60,622 nt of DNA from an uncultured Lachnospiraceae bacterium (GTDB lineage Bacteria; Bacillota; Clostridia; Lachnospirales; Lachnospiraceae). Below the pieces are notes generated by a model. The model did no database searches. It was not told the DNA's origin and saw nothing but the letters and a program-made list of their open reading frames with translations. How positions within the stretch are numbered: position 1 is the first letter of the stretch; every line of letters starts with the position of its first letter. Where the stretch lies: NCBI GenBank assembly GCA_900318375.1, contig ONKG01000018.1, positions 1 through 60,622 on the forward strand. Reading direction: 5' to 3'. Made by a program: the position numbers and the translations under genes. Shown here piece after piece: positions 1-8,601 of the stretch.

Positions 1-89
1 ATCTTTGTTTTCAGAACCATGATGATCAGAAGGATAATGCCGATCGCAAGGGCGAGCAGCATTCTCTGTCCGCTTAATCCGTTAATCAT
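1..89 (-). CDS. GntP-family gluconate/organic acid permease, N-terminal part only (runs off the window)
   Basis: Only the first 29 codons are inside the window. They give a short polar start followed by one hydrophobic segment (LLALAIGIILLIIMVLKTK), the usual beginning of GntP-type permeases, which are proton symporters for gluconate and related sugar acids. An AGGGAG ribosome site lies about six bases before the ATG at 89. The gene follows the kinase fragment on the same strand, and a permease of this kind is a common partner of DUF1537 kinases in sugar-acid operons. The family call rests on one segment and on context. Confidence 0.6.
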   Translation of the reverse strand, partial: MINGLSGQRMLLALAIGIILLIIMVLKTK

Positions 90-158
90 TTTGTACTCCC
101 TTTCTAACTTTTCTAAACAGATAGTTATCTTATCCCTTTATGAATTTTTATAGATTGA

Positions 159-839
159 TTATTTAGCTGTGAGGACCTCGACCGCTTCGCGCAGTGTCGT
201 ATTTTCTCCGACGTTGCCGGGGAAAATGACATAAGGAGTCTGCGGGAACTTACTCTCCTCTCCGGTCTGCCAAACGGGGATACCCGGACGGATCTGTCCC
301 AGGACATTGGCGCGCTTGACTGCCAGAGCCTTTGTGCCGACATCACTGGAAGTGATGCCGCCCTTGGCGATGACGAAAGCGGGCGTGACAGTCAGTCTTC
401 CGACGAGAGACTGTACAGCGTCAGAGATGCGGACGGACAGACGAAGCTCGTCTTCCTTGTCGCCTGTATCTGCCGTGATCAGAGCTCTGGTCGTGTAGCA
501 GCAGACAGTCTTGCCGGAGCGGATGCACTCCTCTTCCTTTGCCAGGCAGCGCCTGACTTCGTTCTCGAAAGCTTCCTCATCGCGGACCAGGGTGGCGTCG
601 AGTTCTATGAACTCGATGTCGGTGAGCTTTTTGAGCTCCTCGACCTGGGCTGTCGTCTTGTTGGTGTGGGAACCGACCACGATGATACCGCCGTTGTCTG
701 TCTCCTTGACCACCATCTGCGCTCTGGTGAGCAGGGGCTGATCCGAGACGCCGCCCATGACCTTGACGATCGCGGCCGCGGTGCGGAACATGAATACCTT
801 GCCCTTGGCCATTGCGAAAGGTGCGTCCTTTTCCGAAAT
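159..839 (-). pseudogene. Four-carbon acid sugar kinase (DUF1537/OtnK type), 5'-truncated
   Basis: The readable part is about 217 residues and matches the C-terminal nucleotide-binding domain of DUF1537 kinases: the FMFRTAAAIVK entry segment, a central GGIIVVGSH strand, then FVIAKGGITSSDVG and a final VIFPGNVG loop. These enzymes phosphorylate four-carbon sugar acids with ATP. A full-length member is about 400-480 residues, so the substrate-binding N-terminal half is missing. The frame continues a few codons past the ATG at 812 to a stop near 861, but similarity stops at about 840, exactly where a GntR fragment starts on the other strand. The remaining part cannot be a working kinase. The permease gene follows directly. 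Confidence 0.8.
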
Positions 840-1113
840 CCTCAGGCATGACCTCTCTTTTCACAGGCGGATCGTGGAGTACAGCAAGAACGATGAGCTG
901 ATCAGTCTGTATGAATCCCATAATCACCAGCTTTATGATATTGCCATGAAGACCTTTGAACTGGAGGGACGGCCGGCCATCGCACTCGCAGAACATCGGG
1001 CTATCCTTGATAATCTTGTCTCTGATGCCGAAAACGCCACGGCAGATACCTACCTGAGCGTTATGAAACACATGGACAACACCCGGAACATTGTGATCGA
1101 GCTGATGTCCTGA
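838..1113 (+). pseudogene. GntR-family regulator, C-terminal FCD domain fragment
   Basis: From about 838 the plus strand encodes the second half of an FCD ligand-binding domain: HDLSFHRRIVEYSKN, matching the usual D-x-x-FH-x-x-I-x-x-x-S-x-N pattern, then EHRAILDNLVSDAENATA, matching EHxxIxxxIxxxDxxxA. The stop is at 1113. The winged-helix DNA-binding domain and the first FCD helices are absent. The domain normally controls the neighbouring sugar-acid operon. No start codon or ribosome site belongs to this fragment, so it is called a remnant. It is head-to-head with the truncated kinase. Confidence 0.75.
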
Positions 1114-1263
1114 CCGGTTTTATTCTTCGATATTATTCTTCGATTTTATTCTCCGGTTTTATATTTCGCTTTTTGTGTTTCCATAAAGCTGTTCATCGTT
1201 TTTTCATAAGGGATATTCATCGTTTTTCATGACGATATTCATCATTTTCATGACAGCAAAAAA

Positions 1264-1313
1264 GGGACGATCGTTACCGCCTTCAGATAACGATCGTCCC
1301 TTTTCTTATTTTT
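1264..1313. terminator. Bidirectional rho-independent terminator
   Basis: A perfect 13-bp stem (GGGACGATCGTTA with its complement) encloses an 11-base loop. It is preceded by an A-run and followed by TTTTCTTATTTTT. It lies between the GntR remnant (plus) and ackA (minus), and the flanking A and T runs let it work on both strands. Confidence 0.85.
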
Positions 1314-1336
1314 GTTCTTGCCTGCGGCACAGACAA

Positions 1337-1368
1337 AAGCCCGGAAACAATGAACTGTTTCCGGGCTT
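1337..1368 (-). terminator. Probable ackA terminator
   Basis: An 11-bp stem built on AGCCCGGAAACA and its complement lies about 70 bases past the ackA stop. On the minus strand it is followed by TTTTGTCTG. It stands next to the terminator at 1264 and gives a second stop for the same transcript. The stretch 1114-1437 holds no gene, only these two hairpins. Confidence 0.75.
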
Positions 1369-1437
1369 CCCTCATTTCAATTCAATTTGAAATTCTGTTT
1401 CAATACTTTTCAATACCGGCGGTCAGATGACCGAAGA

Positions 1438-2637
1438 TCAGCAGAGTGCTGCAGTCTCACGAGCGATCGCAAGTTCTTCGTTGGTAGGGATGACATAAGC
1501 CTGTACAGCGCTGTCGTCAGTGGAGATCTTGATGACTTCGCCGCGGCCCTTGTTTGCTTCCTCATTGAGCTTGACGCCGAGATAGCCGAGGTACTGCATA
1601 ACCTTTGCACGTACGAATCCGCTGTTCTCGCCGATACCGGCAGTGAAAGCGATGTAGTCAACGCCGTTCATGGATGCTGCGTAAGCGCCCACATATTTTG
1701 CAACGCGATAGCAGAAAGCGTCGATAGCCAGCTGGCAGAACTTGTCGCCTGCAAGATAGCCGTCTTCCAGATCACGGAAGTCAGAGGACTTGCCGTTGGA
1801 CAGAGCGAAGACACCGGACTTCTTGTTGAGGACGGAAACAACCTCAGCAGCTGTCATATTCTCTTTGCCTGCGATGAACTCGATGATGGCGGGATCAATA
1901 TCACCGCTGCGGGTGCCCATTACCAGGCCCTCAAGCGGGGTGAGACCCATGGAGGTGTCGACGCATTTGCCCTTGCAGACTGCAGAAATGGAAGCGCCGT
2001 TGCCCAGGTGGCAGACGATCGTCTTGATGCTGTCATAAGGCTTGCCGGCAACATTTGCCATCTCCTTGGAAACGAAGGCGTGGCTGGTGCCGTGGAAGCC
2101 GTAGCGGCGTACTTTGTACTTGTTGTAATAATCCATCGGAAGGGCATACATATAAGCCTTCTCGGGCATGGTCTGATGGAAAGCGGTATCGAAAACTGCT
2201 ACCATGGGAGTGTTGGGCATAAGAGCCTTGCATGCGTCCACGCCGATCAGGTTGGCGGGATTGTGGAGGGGAGCCAGGTCAGAGACTTCCTTGATCGCCT
2301 CGATGACTTCATCATTGATGACAACAGAGGTGGTGAATTTCTCGCCGCCATGGACGATACGATGGCCGACCGCACCGATCTCATCGAGAGACTTCAGAAC
2401 ACCGGTCTTCTCATTTGTCAGAGCCTCAAGAACCAGGCTGACTGCCTTATTATGATCAGGCATGGGAGTCACATTGACTTCCTTGCCGGCATTTGTAACC
2501 TTATTCTCATAAGTGATCACAGAACCATCGATGCCGATTCTCTCGCAAAGACCCTTTGCAAGGAGTGCCTCGGTATCGGAGTCGATAACCTGAAACTTCA
2601 GAGAAGAACTGCCGCAGTTGATAACCAGAATATTCAT
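1438..2637 (-). CDS. ackA: Acetate kinase
   Basis: This enzyme interconverts acetyl phosphate plus ADP with acetate plus ATP and makes ATP in fermentation in the cytosol. The start MNILVINCGSSSLKFQV is the classic ASKHA phosphate-1 motif. Further signatures are GHRIVHGG, VFDTAFHQTMP, RYGFHGTSH, HLGNGAS and AGIGEN near the C-terminus. The 399-residue length is normal. The frame is open upstream to 2772, but the ATG at 2637 has an AAGGACAGG ribosome site and gives the conserved N-terminus. Its usual partner pta is not in the window. A good promoter lies upstream and two terminators lie downstream, so it appears to be transcribed alone. Confidence 0.97.
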   Translation of the reverse strand: MNILVINCGSSSLKFQVIDSDTEALLAKGLCERIGIDGSVITYENKVTNAGKEVNVTPMPDHNKAVSLVLEALTNEKTGVLKSLDEIGAVGHRIVHGGEKFTTSVVINDEVIEAIKEVSDLAPLHNPANLIGVDACKALMPNTPMVAVFDTAFHQTMPEKAYMYALPMDYYNKYKVRRYGFHGTSHAFVSKEMANVAGKPYDSIKTIVCHLGNGASISAVCKGKCVDTSMGLTPLEGLVMGTRSGDIDPAIIEFIAGKENMTAAEVVSVLNKKSGVFALSNGKSSDFRDLEDGYLAGDKFCQLAIDAFCYRVAKYVGAYAASMNGVDYIAFTAGIGENSGFVRAKVMQYLGYLGVKLNEEANKGRGEVIKISTDDSAVQAYVIPTNEELAIARETAALC

Positions 2638-2792
2638 TTTTTCCTGTCCTTTCGAAAGATTCTTGAAAAAAGCATTGATTGTAACATCTGCAGATTCCCG
2701 GCCTCTGCCGGGAGCAGAGAGCGGAAAGCCTGCGGAAAGCCTCAGTTCTGTAGAAAAAGAACACGAGACCATTTGAAATATTACCCTATGTT

Positions 2793-2820
2793 ATTATATC
2801 ATTTATACTGATTCATTCAA
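2793..2820 (-). promoter_or_regulatory. Sigma-A-type promoter for ackA
   Basis: On the minus strand TTGAAT and a perfect TATAAT are separated by 16 bases. The start point would fall near 2786, leaving a leader of about 150 bases before the ackA ATG. No convincing operator was seen. Confidence 0.65.
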
Positions 2821-2860
2821 GAATGAAACGGTACAAAACATGGGACAAAAACTATGAGTT

Positions 2861-2907
2861 GGCAGAACTTTGAAGCGACAGAACTTTGAGGCGGCAGAAC
2901 TTTGGCA
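2861..2907. repeat. Three 16-bp direct repeats in front of tmcAL
   Basis: The unit reads GGCAGAACTTTGAAGC, GACAGAACTTTGAGGC, GGCAGAACTTTGGCA. It lies 28-74 bases before the tmcAL start, in the divergent ackA-tmcAL interval. It could be an operator array, or simply one of the many short tandem duplications in this genome. Confidence 0.7.
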
Positions 2908-2934
2908 AACATAAGGCAAAGCAAAGGCTGAAAA

Positions 2935-4284
2935 ATGAAAGTAACAGGCATCATCATGGAATGCAACCCCTTTCACGAGGGACATGCATATCTTCTGCGC
3001 CAAGCGCGCAGACTCACACAAGCAGATTATATTGTTGTCGCCATGAGCGGCGACTTTGTGCAGCGCGGGGAACCCGCTGTCTTTGACAAATATATCCGGG
3101 CTGAACAGATCCTGCGCGCAGGGGCGGATCTGGTATTGGAGCTTCCCCTCTACGCAGCATGCGGGAGCGCGGAGTACTTTGCCCATGCGGGCATAGCCCT
3201 GCTCGACAAGCTCGGTGTCGTTACGGATCTCTGTTTCGGATCCGAGAGCGGCGACATTGATCATCTGCAGCAATGTGCCCGGATCCTGTCTCTGGCGGAA
3301 GATGGCGGGGGCGGCGGGCTTGCGGCAGTATACAGGGATCTGCTGCAGGACGGGCTTAGAAAGGGGATGTCCTTTCCCGCTGCACGGGCCGCGGCCCTGC
3401 AGCAAGCTGCAGTTCTTGAGTTCAATATGGCAGTAAACAAAGACAGCATCGCAGAAAACTGTTCTGACATTTCTCCGCGCACTGCCCCTCCGGGGAACAA
3501 TCCTTTTGAAAAAAAAGAAAAGCCCTGCCCTCCCCTGCACTTTCCGTCTGTGCCCAATGATCTTCTCGCTGTCGAGTACTGCCGGGTTCTCCGGACCCTG
3601 GACAGTTCCATTCGTCCGCATGCCATCCGCAGAATCCAAGTCCCCTCCGCCACACAGCACCGGAAAGACCTTCTGCAGAACCGCGGCAGACCGGACTTTT
3701 CTTCAGGGATCCTTCCGCAGATCACCGTCACGCAGGTTCCTCTCTTTCCGCTCGGACCGGATGATTTTTCCGCACAACTCCTCTATGCGCTCCGTATGTA
3801 TGAAGATGAACTGGAGGAGTTCGCGGATGTATCCCCCGACCTGGCCCTTCGAATCAGAAAGAATCTTGGCAGTTACAGAGGATTCTCCGATTTCTGCGAC
3901 CTTCTCAAGACCAGAAACCTGACCCGCACCAGGGTCAGCCGCTGTCTGCTGCACATCCTTCTGCAGATCAGGAAGGAACGGCTGGACGCACTGAAGTCTT
4001 CGGAAATGGCCCTGTATGCGCGTCCGCTCGCACTCAACCGGTCCGCAGCTCCTCTCCTCTCCGCCATAATCAGCAAGGCATCCCTTCCTTTTCTCTCGAA
4101 AATCTCCGCGGCGGATGTACAGCTTACATCAGAGGCCTCTTCCCTGCTCCGGGAGGAATTTCGAGCGGAGGAACTGTACTGTCTCACTCTGGCAGGCATT
4201 GCAGGAAGCTTTCCCTCAGCAGGATCCTGTCCAGCCGGAGTTCCCCGCGCGGCACAGAGAAAACTTCCGGTCAAAAGAACATAG
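2935..4284 (+). CDS. tmcAL: tRNA(Met) cytidine acetate ligase (TmcAL, YlbM family)
   Basis: TmcAL activates acetate with ATP and transfers it to the wobble cytidine of elongator tRNA-Met, forming N4-acetylcytidine. The N-terminal nucleotidyltransferase fold is clear: GIIMECNPFHEGH holds the nucleotide-binding HxGH-like motif, followed by MSGDFVQRGEPAVFDK and GADLVLELP. Residues 165-200 contain a proline- and lysine-rich insertion before PNDLLAVEYCRVL, a conserved block. The 449-residue length is slightly above the usual 400 because of that insertion. The ribosome site is weak. The neighbouring acetate kinase makes or uses acetate, the substrate here, and this pairing recurs in Clostridia. Confidence 0.92.
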   Translation: MKVTGIIMECNPFHEGHAYLLRQARRLTQADYIVVAMSGDFVQRGEPAVFDKYIRAEQILRAGADLVLELPLYAACGSAEYFAHAGIALLDKLGVVTDLCFGSESGDIDHLQQCARILSLAEDGGGGGLAAVYRDLLQDGLRKGMSFPAARAAALQQAAVLEFNMAVNKDSIAENCSDISPRTAPPGNNPFEKKEKPCPPLHFPSVPNDLLAVEYCRVLRTLDSSIRPHAIRRIQVPSATQHRKDLLQNRGRPDFSSGILPQITVTQVPLFPLGPDDFSAQLLYALRMYEDELEEFADVSPDLALRIRKNLGSYRGFSDFCDLLKTRNLTRTRVSRCLLHILLQIRKERLDALKSSEMALYARPLALNRSAAPLLSAIISKASLPFLSKISAADVQLTSEASSLLREEFRAEELYCLTLAGIAGSFPSAGSCPAGVPRAAQRKLPVKRT

Positions 4285-4287
4285 GGT

Positions 4288-4386
4288 ATCCCGCGGCCGG
4301 GGTCAGACGCATTGCGGGATGAAGTGAATTGCCCTTTTTGCCCGCATATTCCGCAGCCGGGGTCACGCGCCTTGCGGGATAAAAAG
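4288..4386 (+). terminator. Duplicated hairpin downstream of tmcAL
   Basis: ATCCCGC and GCGGGAT pair around a 19-base loop at 4288-4320. The same 30-base block returns, slightly changed, at 4351-4380. There is no good T-run on the plus strand, although TTTTTG lies between the copies. It is a likely weak terminator arising from a 60-bp tandem duplication. Confidence 0.45.
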
Positions 4387-4438
4387 AAACAGTGTTGTCG
4401 TATATAATAAAAAAAATCGGAATATGTCCAAACGGTCG

Positions 4439-4478
4439 TTGACAAATGCGTTCGATTTGTGTAGTCTAACATCGTTAG
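4439..4478 (+). promoter_or_regulatory. Promoter of the marR gene with an overlapping palindromic operator
   Basis: TTGACA at 4439 and TAGTCT at 4462 are 17 bases apart. The perfect inverted repeat CTAACATCGTTAG (4466-4478) overlaps the -10 element and start point. MarR dimers bind palindromes of this size and often repress their own gene, so this is the best candidate operator. A 10-base direct repeat, TTCTACGCAG, occurs at about 4490 and 4587 in the leader. Confidence 0.6.
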
Positions 4479-4615
4479 GGAAATCTAACTTCTACGCAGC
4501 AGATATTATTTGGCAGATCTGATTTCTGTATATCATTGCTGAGCCCAAACATAATCTTTGCAAAAACGGTTATCCCGGATAGTTATTTCTACGCAGAAGG
4601 AGAGCAGCAGACCAG

Positions 4616-5068
4616 ATGGATAATATGGATAATATTAGAGACTACGAAATGCTTGCAGAAAATCTGTGTGACATTCATTTCCTGTATTCCAGGGATTTGT
4701 CAAATGTTTTTGAACAGCACAGTACACGAGGTGAAGAAGCCGCCCTTTTCTGGCTTTCAAAACTGGAAAGCCCCGTCTCCGCCGGTGAACTTGCCTCAAA
4801 GCTGGGAATCACATCCGGAAGAATCGCCAATATTCTCAGCAGCCTGGACCGGAAGAAATATATCGAACGTCACCGTTCTACCAGAGACCGCAGGCAGATC
4901 AATGTTGCCCTTACCGGGGCCGGCGCGGATCATATCCGTTCCGTCTATGAAAACGCCAAGGAAAACCACATCACTCTCCTTAAAAAAATGGGAGACGACA
5001 ATGCCCGGGAATTCATCCGCCTCATGAATCTGGCGATCCGGACCGCCTCCGAAATAACAGGCGCATGA
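4616..5068 (+). CDS. MarR-family transcriptional regulator
   Basis: A 150-residue winged-helix protein. Helices at residues 5-40 form the dimer arm. The recognition region is PVSAGELASKLGITSGRIANILSSLDRKK and the beta wing is HRSTRDRRQINVALTGAG, the typical DxRxxxVxLT signature. Such proteins release DNA when a small phenolic or other ligand binds, or when a cysteine is oxidised. No target other than its own promoter is evident, since both neighbours have their own signals. AAGGAG lies 13 bases before the ATG, rather far; a second in-frame ATG two codons on is possible. Confidence 0.85.
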   Translation: MDNMDNIRDYEMLAENLCDIHFLYSRDLSNVFEQHSTRGEEAALFWLSKLESPVSAGELASKLGITSGRIANILSSLDRKKYIERHRSTRDRRQINVALTGAGADHIRSVYENAKENHITLLKKMGDDNAREFIRLMNLAIRTASEITGA

Positions 5069-5085
5069 TTGTACATCATTAATCA

Positions 5086-5133
5086 AAAATCCCTTCGCTG
5101 ACCGCATCATCAAGCGGCCGCGAAGGGATTTTT
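5086..5133. terminator. Bidirectional terminator between marR and the ARH-like gene
   Basis: AAAATCCCTTCG and CGAAGGGATTTTT form a 12-bp stem with an A-run on one side and a T-run on the other. It serves both convergent genes. Confidence 0.9.
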
Positions 5134-5152
5134 ATTCAATACCGACTCTAAA

Positions 5153-7120
5153 CTATTTTTTGGCGGCTTCTCTGTTGATCACAAAAATAGCCTCTATGGT
5201 TTTTCTGGGAATGTAAAATGCCTTGTCATAAGGGTTAAGCACGATTCCCTGGATATTCTCAGGGATGATCTCCCGGGAAGGGTCCGGGAGTGCATCCGGG
5301 TTGTCAGCATTCTGAACAGTCTCACGGATCAGCTCACTTCCCGCCGGAAGAAAGCGTCTGAAAAGAGCATCCATGGAGTAGGAAAGGACCATCCCCGATC
5401 CGGGAGCCGGAGTTCCGGAAGCCGGCGTGTCTGTCCCATCCGCCGCCCCTGCGCGCGCCTTTGCCATTGCCGCGTTTGCCTTGTCAAGCTGGGCACGGCT
5501 TGTGTAGGCAGGCTGCCATACCTTACCGTCCTTTGTGCGGATGGCCTGCATGCTGTAGACCATGGCATTCTGCGGAATTTCCCTGCCGGATGCACCATTC
5601 ACTGCGAAATTCCGGGTCTTGTCAGTGTTTTCCGTACTTTCGGCACTTCTCTCAACATCCGCATTTCCTGTGCCTGCCGCATTTCCTGTTGCTGCACTGT
5701 TTCCTGCACTTGCCGCATTTCCTGTATCTGCAGAATTTCCCGCACCTGCTGCGTTCCCTGCACTGGCTGCACTTCTCTCAACATCCGCGGTCTCTGCGCG
5801 TCTTGCGGAAGCGATCGGGACAAATACGCGTCCCTTGTTATTCATGCGGAACCGCAGCATTTCAAGCGCCTCGATAAAGGTCTGCTGGTTTTTATTCCGA
5901 AGCATTCTGTCGATTGCCTGCTCCAGAGGCTCGTTCCCCTGCACTGTTGCGGGGTGGCGGGAAGAGGCGCGGATCAGGGCATTCTCCCACCTCGCCTTTG
6001 CCGCGGGATTGCTCTCGCGGACAGCTTTTTTCTGTGCGTCGCGGGCAGCAAAAGACTTTGCCGCAGTGCGCAGGTCAACAGGGAGCCTCTGCAGGCAGGC
6101 ATCCCTGATCTCATCCGGGATCCCGAAAAATGCCTCCGCTATGCTTCCGGCAATGGCTGCAATATCGGCACTGTTTCCGCCCATTGAAACTGCTCTGCGA
6201 AGAACATCCTCGAAGTCTCTTCCATTCAAAAAGGCACTCATCGCCGCGCGTACGCAAAGTGCCGGCAGGCTGCTTCCGGGCTGTCTGTCCCCGCCGTCTC
6301 CGATAGTATTCTCCGCGCCGCCGGACATGCCCGGGAAGCCTGAGAGCATCCGCGTACCTCCGGCGCGAAGGATTTCCTCGCGCATCTCCTCTTCTGCAGG
6401 GATTCTGTATCCGAATTCTTTTTCCAGATATCCGGCAATATAGGGTTTCGTGCTGCCGTGGATTGCCAGGAAAACCGCGCAGGCCGCTGCCTCTGCCGCC
6501 TGGATCGATTCTCTGCTGCGATGTGTCAGTCCCGCCTGCAGACGCGCCATATGACGCATCATATACAGGTCGTCCTGGAAGGTCCAGGCAACCGGGCTGA
6601 CTCTGGCAGCGGGACCGGCATCCTCCGACAGTGTCGGCTTAGATCCTTCCCTGAAGAGCCAGATACTGAGATCCATCGTATAGCCCGCAAGCGGATATGC
6701 CTGACCGAGCCGGCGAAGGGCAGAAGTCAGCTCTTTTTTATAATTCTCCTCAAAGGCATTCTGCGGAATATGAGGACCCTGTATCTTTGTTCCGCCCACA
6801 GCGATATTGACCGCACCCTTATTACCGGCGTCGGCCTGATCGGTCTCCCCTCCATCATATTTCTCAGTACTCTCCTGCACCGCACTCCCGGCAAGAATTT
6901 CCGGGATCCTGCGCTCAAACTGCAAGAGTCCCTCTTCCACTGCGGCAGCAAGAACGGTCTTATCCGAAAAATCCTCTCCTGCCTGCGCTGTGCCGGCCTC
7001 CGGACCGCTTCCGGCTCCCGTGCTCTTTTGTTTAAATAAAGGGATGCTCCTGTCTGTCAGATTTTCATGATTATATTCGTAGGGGAATCCTGCCATATCC
7101 CCGATTATCGCACCAAACAA
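5153..7120 (-). CDS. ADP-ribosylglycohydrolase-like domain fused to an SseB-like domain, probably inactive as a hydrolase
   Basis: Residues 1-340 follow the ARH/DraG fold: GAIIGDMAGFPYEYN at the start, ARVSPVAW in the middle, and an IAAIAGSIAEAFFGIP end helix. Active members coordinate two magnesium ions through a TDDT motif and a GGDSDT motif. Here the first reads SDKT (Lys54) and the second GGNSAD (Asn316, Ala318), so at least three ligands are lost. Residues 400-655 resemble SseB: QQTFIEALEMLRFRM, GRVFVPIAS, then LFRRFLP and GIVLNPYDKAFYIPR. The SseB part is split by a linker of AGN/TGN repeats (458-492). The ADVERSA heptapeptide flanks this linker on both sides. Family roles suggest binding of ADP-ribose-like ligands, but the function here is unknown. 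Confidence 0.7.
   Translation of the reverse strand: MFGAIIGDMAGFPYEYNHENLTDRSIPLFKQKSTGAGSGPEAGTAQAGEDFSDKTVLAAAVEEGLLQFERRIPEILAGSAVQESTEKYDGGETDQADAGNKGAVNIAVGGTKIQGPHIPQNAFEENYKKELTSALRRLGQAYPLAGYTMDLSIWLFREGSKPTLSEDAGPAARVSPVAWTFQDDLYMMRHMARLQAGLTHRSRESIQAAEAAACAVFLAIHGSTKPYIAGYLEKEFGYRIPAEEEMREEILRAGGTRMLSGFPGMSGGAENTIGDGGDRQPGSSLPALCVRAAMSAFLNGRDFEDVLRRAVSMGGNSADIAAIAGSIAEAFFGIPDEIRDACLQRLPVDLRTAAKSFAARDAQKKAVRESNPAAKARWENALIRASSRHPATVQGNEPLEQAIDRMLRNKNQQTFIEALEMLRFRMNNKGRVFVPIASARRAETADVERSAASAGNAAGAGNSADTGNAASAGNSAATGNAAGTGNADVERSAESTENTDKTRNFAVNGASGREIPQNAMVYSMQAIRTKDGKVWQPAYTSRAQLDKANAAMAKARAGAADGTDTPASGTPAPGSGMVLSYSMDALFRRFLPAGSELIRETVQNADNPDALPDPSREIIPENIQGIVLNPYDKAFYIPRKTIEAIFVINREAAKK
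5637..5798. repeat. In-frame coding repeat in the ARH-SseB linker
   Basis: Short degenerate units encode a chain of Ala-Gly-Asn and Thr-Gly-Asn triplets, with a longer repeated block encoding ADVERSA at each end. It keeps the reading frame, so it is a length-variable linker rather than damage. Confidence 0.75.
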
Positions 7121-7299
7121 ATCTTTACCTCCATGGCCGCAAGTGTGAATAAACTACGTATTTCCTCCCCGGTCTTCCCTTCTCTTTGGGCTTTTTTTTA
7201 CAGGCACTATATCTCTATATCTACAGGTCGGGGACCTTCCGGATTGCCTTCACTGATCTCAAGTCTTTTCAGTCTATATTATTTATATCTGCAAGATTA

Positions 7300-7410
7300 T
7301 GATGTAAAGGTCAAAAGGTATCCAATGGCTCTGAGTCTCGTCAAGTTGCACAAACAGCCGAAGGGCCTTGGCGAGCGGCCGGTACTTGGCCGCTGTTGAC
7401 CTCAACATCA
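7300..7410. mobile_element. MITE-like element, short copy (about 111 bp)
   Basis: The ends are inverted repeats: TGATGTAAAGGTCAAAAGG on the left and, read inward on the other strand, TGATGTTGAGGTCAACAG on the right. GATTA flanks both sides as a likely target duplication. The inner part shares CTCGTCAAGTTGCACAAAC and GCCGAAGGGCCTTGG with the longer copy at 19904, in opposite orientation, but lacks one arm of that copy's internal hairpin. It has no coding capacity. It sits 12 bases after the stop of the HAD gene at 7423, in the gap 7121-7422 where nothing else was recognised apart from a 13-bp direct repeat (ATTATTTATATCT at 7278 and 7412). Confidence 0.75.
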
Positions 7411-7422
7411 GATTATTTATAT

Positions 7423-8331
7423 CTACAAACCCAGAACCTCGCGGATCGCCTGTGCGGCTCCATCGTGTTCGTTGTCTCCCGTGACCAGATCTGCTGTCTC
7501 TTTTACAAAATCAGGGGCATTTCCCATGGCCACAGACAATCCCGCGCCCCGCAGCATCGGCCGGTCGTTATCGCCGTCTCCCAGGGTCATGATCTGGGAA
7601 TCAGTGATGCCCAGCATTGTCCCCAGATCCTCCAGCGACCGCCATTTGTCCGCCTGTACATGCGTGACTTCCAGGTCAGTCCTGAAAGGGAGAAGGACTG
7701 TCAGGATCCGCTCCCCTTTGCTTCCGCGGATATTTTTAATCCTGGCAAAAGAGGCATCCCTTGCCTCCTGCGAGGAAAACATCAGAGAGACATTCTCCAC
7801 ATGAGAGGACGGATCCTCCAGCAGTTCATCAAATCCGGAAATGACCTTTCTGCTTCGGTTAATGTAAGCCAGGATGGGAGGAGCAATTCCGAACCGCGCT
7901 TCCAGCATCAGCTGGGTCCGTACATCATGATATCCGACACCCCGGACAAATATTTCCCTGATCACATCTTGGCCCGGCGCAGCCTCCAGAATCCGGCGGA
8001 CGACCTCGTGGGGCATATGGGCCTTCCGAAGCACGGTCCCGGGTGTCTTTCCGTCCATTGTTCCGGACAGGATCAGTGAACCCTTCCCGTTTTCGTGCTC
8101 AGAAAGATCATAGGTATTTGCCCCGTTGGATGTGATCACATACCGGATGCCGGGAATGTCCAGCACCTCATGCGGCACACCCGCAAGCGGTCTGCCTGTC
8201 ACGGGAACGACTTCGATTCCCTTATTTATAGCTTCCTCAAGGGCACTTCTCGAAACCGCCGTAAGTACTTTTTGTTTTGTGAGAAGTGTTCCGTCAAGAT
8301 CTATTCCGATCATGCGTATCGTATTGCCCAT
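7423..8331 (-). CDS. Cof-type HAD-IIB sugar-phosphate phosphatase
   Basis: Motif I is GIDLDGTLL with the nucleophile and acid/base aspartates, motif II is PVTGRP, and motifs III/IV are in DKWRSLEDLG and TLGDGDNDRPML. The cap between residues 90 and 215 is of the C2B type, which defines the Cof/YidA group. These proteins dephosphorylate sugar phosphates, FMN-like compounds or pyridoxal phosphate with low specificity. The 302-residue length is normal apart from a slightly long cap. The substrate cannot be predicted. Confidence 0.88.
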   Translation of the reverse strand: MGNTIRMIGIDLDGTLLTKQKVLTAVSRSALEEAINKGIEVVPVTGRPLAGVPHEVLDIPGIRYVITSNGANTYDLSEHENGKGSLILSGTMDGKTPGTVLRKAHMPHEVVRRILEAAPGQDVIREIFVRGVGYHDVRTQLMLEARFGIAPPILAYINRSRKVISGFDELLEDPSSHVENVSLMFSSQEARDASFARIKNIRGSKGERILTVLLPFRTDLEVTHVQADKWRSLEDLGTMLGITDSQIMTLGDGDNDRPMLRGAGLSVAMGNAPDFVKETADLVTGDNEHDGAAQAIREVLGL

Positions 8332-8601
8332 TCTATTTTTCCCTTCCAGTTTTTTCCGGTCTTTTTCCCGGCCTTTTCCCTCATCCCGGTTTTAGAGAAA
8401 TATTATATCACGCCATGCCAATTCATGGTATAATGACATTCCACAGTTCGAGCGCCGCATTGCCTTACCGCATTGCATTATTGCGTCAGGCCTGAAATCA
8501 CTGCAGCTCGAAAAACTGCGGTCTATACACCTGAGTTTATCTCTGAGATCACTATCTGCCTCTGTGTCATCGTCTGTGTGAAATATTTTCGGAGAAATGC
8601 T

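Noticed and set aside
577-1071. 164-residue minus-strand protein
   Set aside because: It overlaps both the kinase and GntR fragments out of frame; the similarity lies in the other frames.
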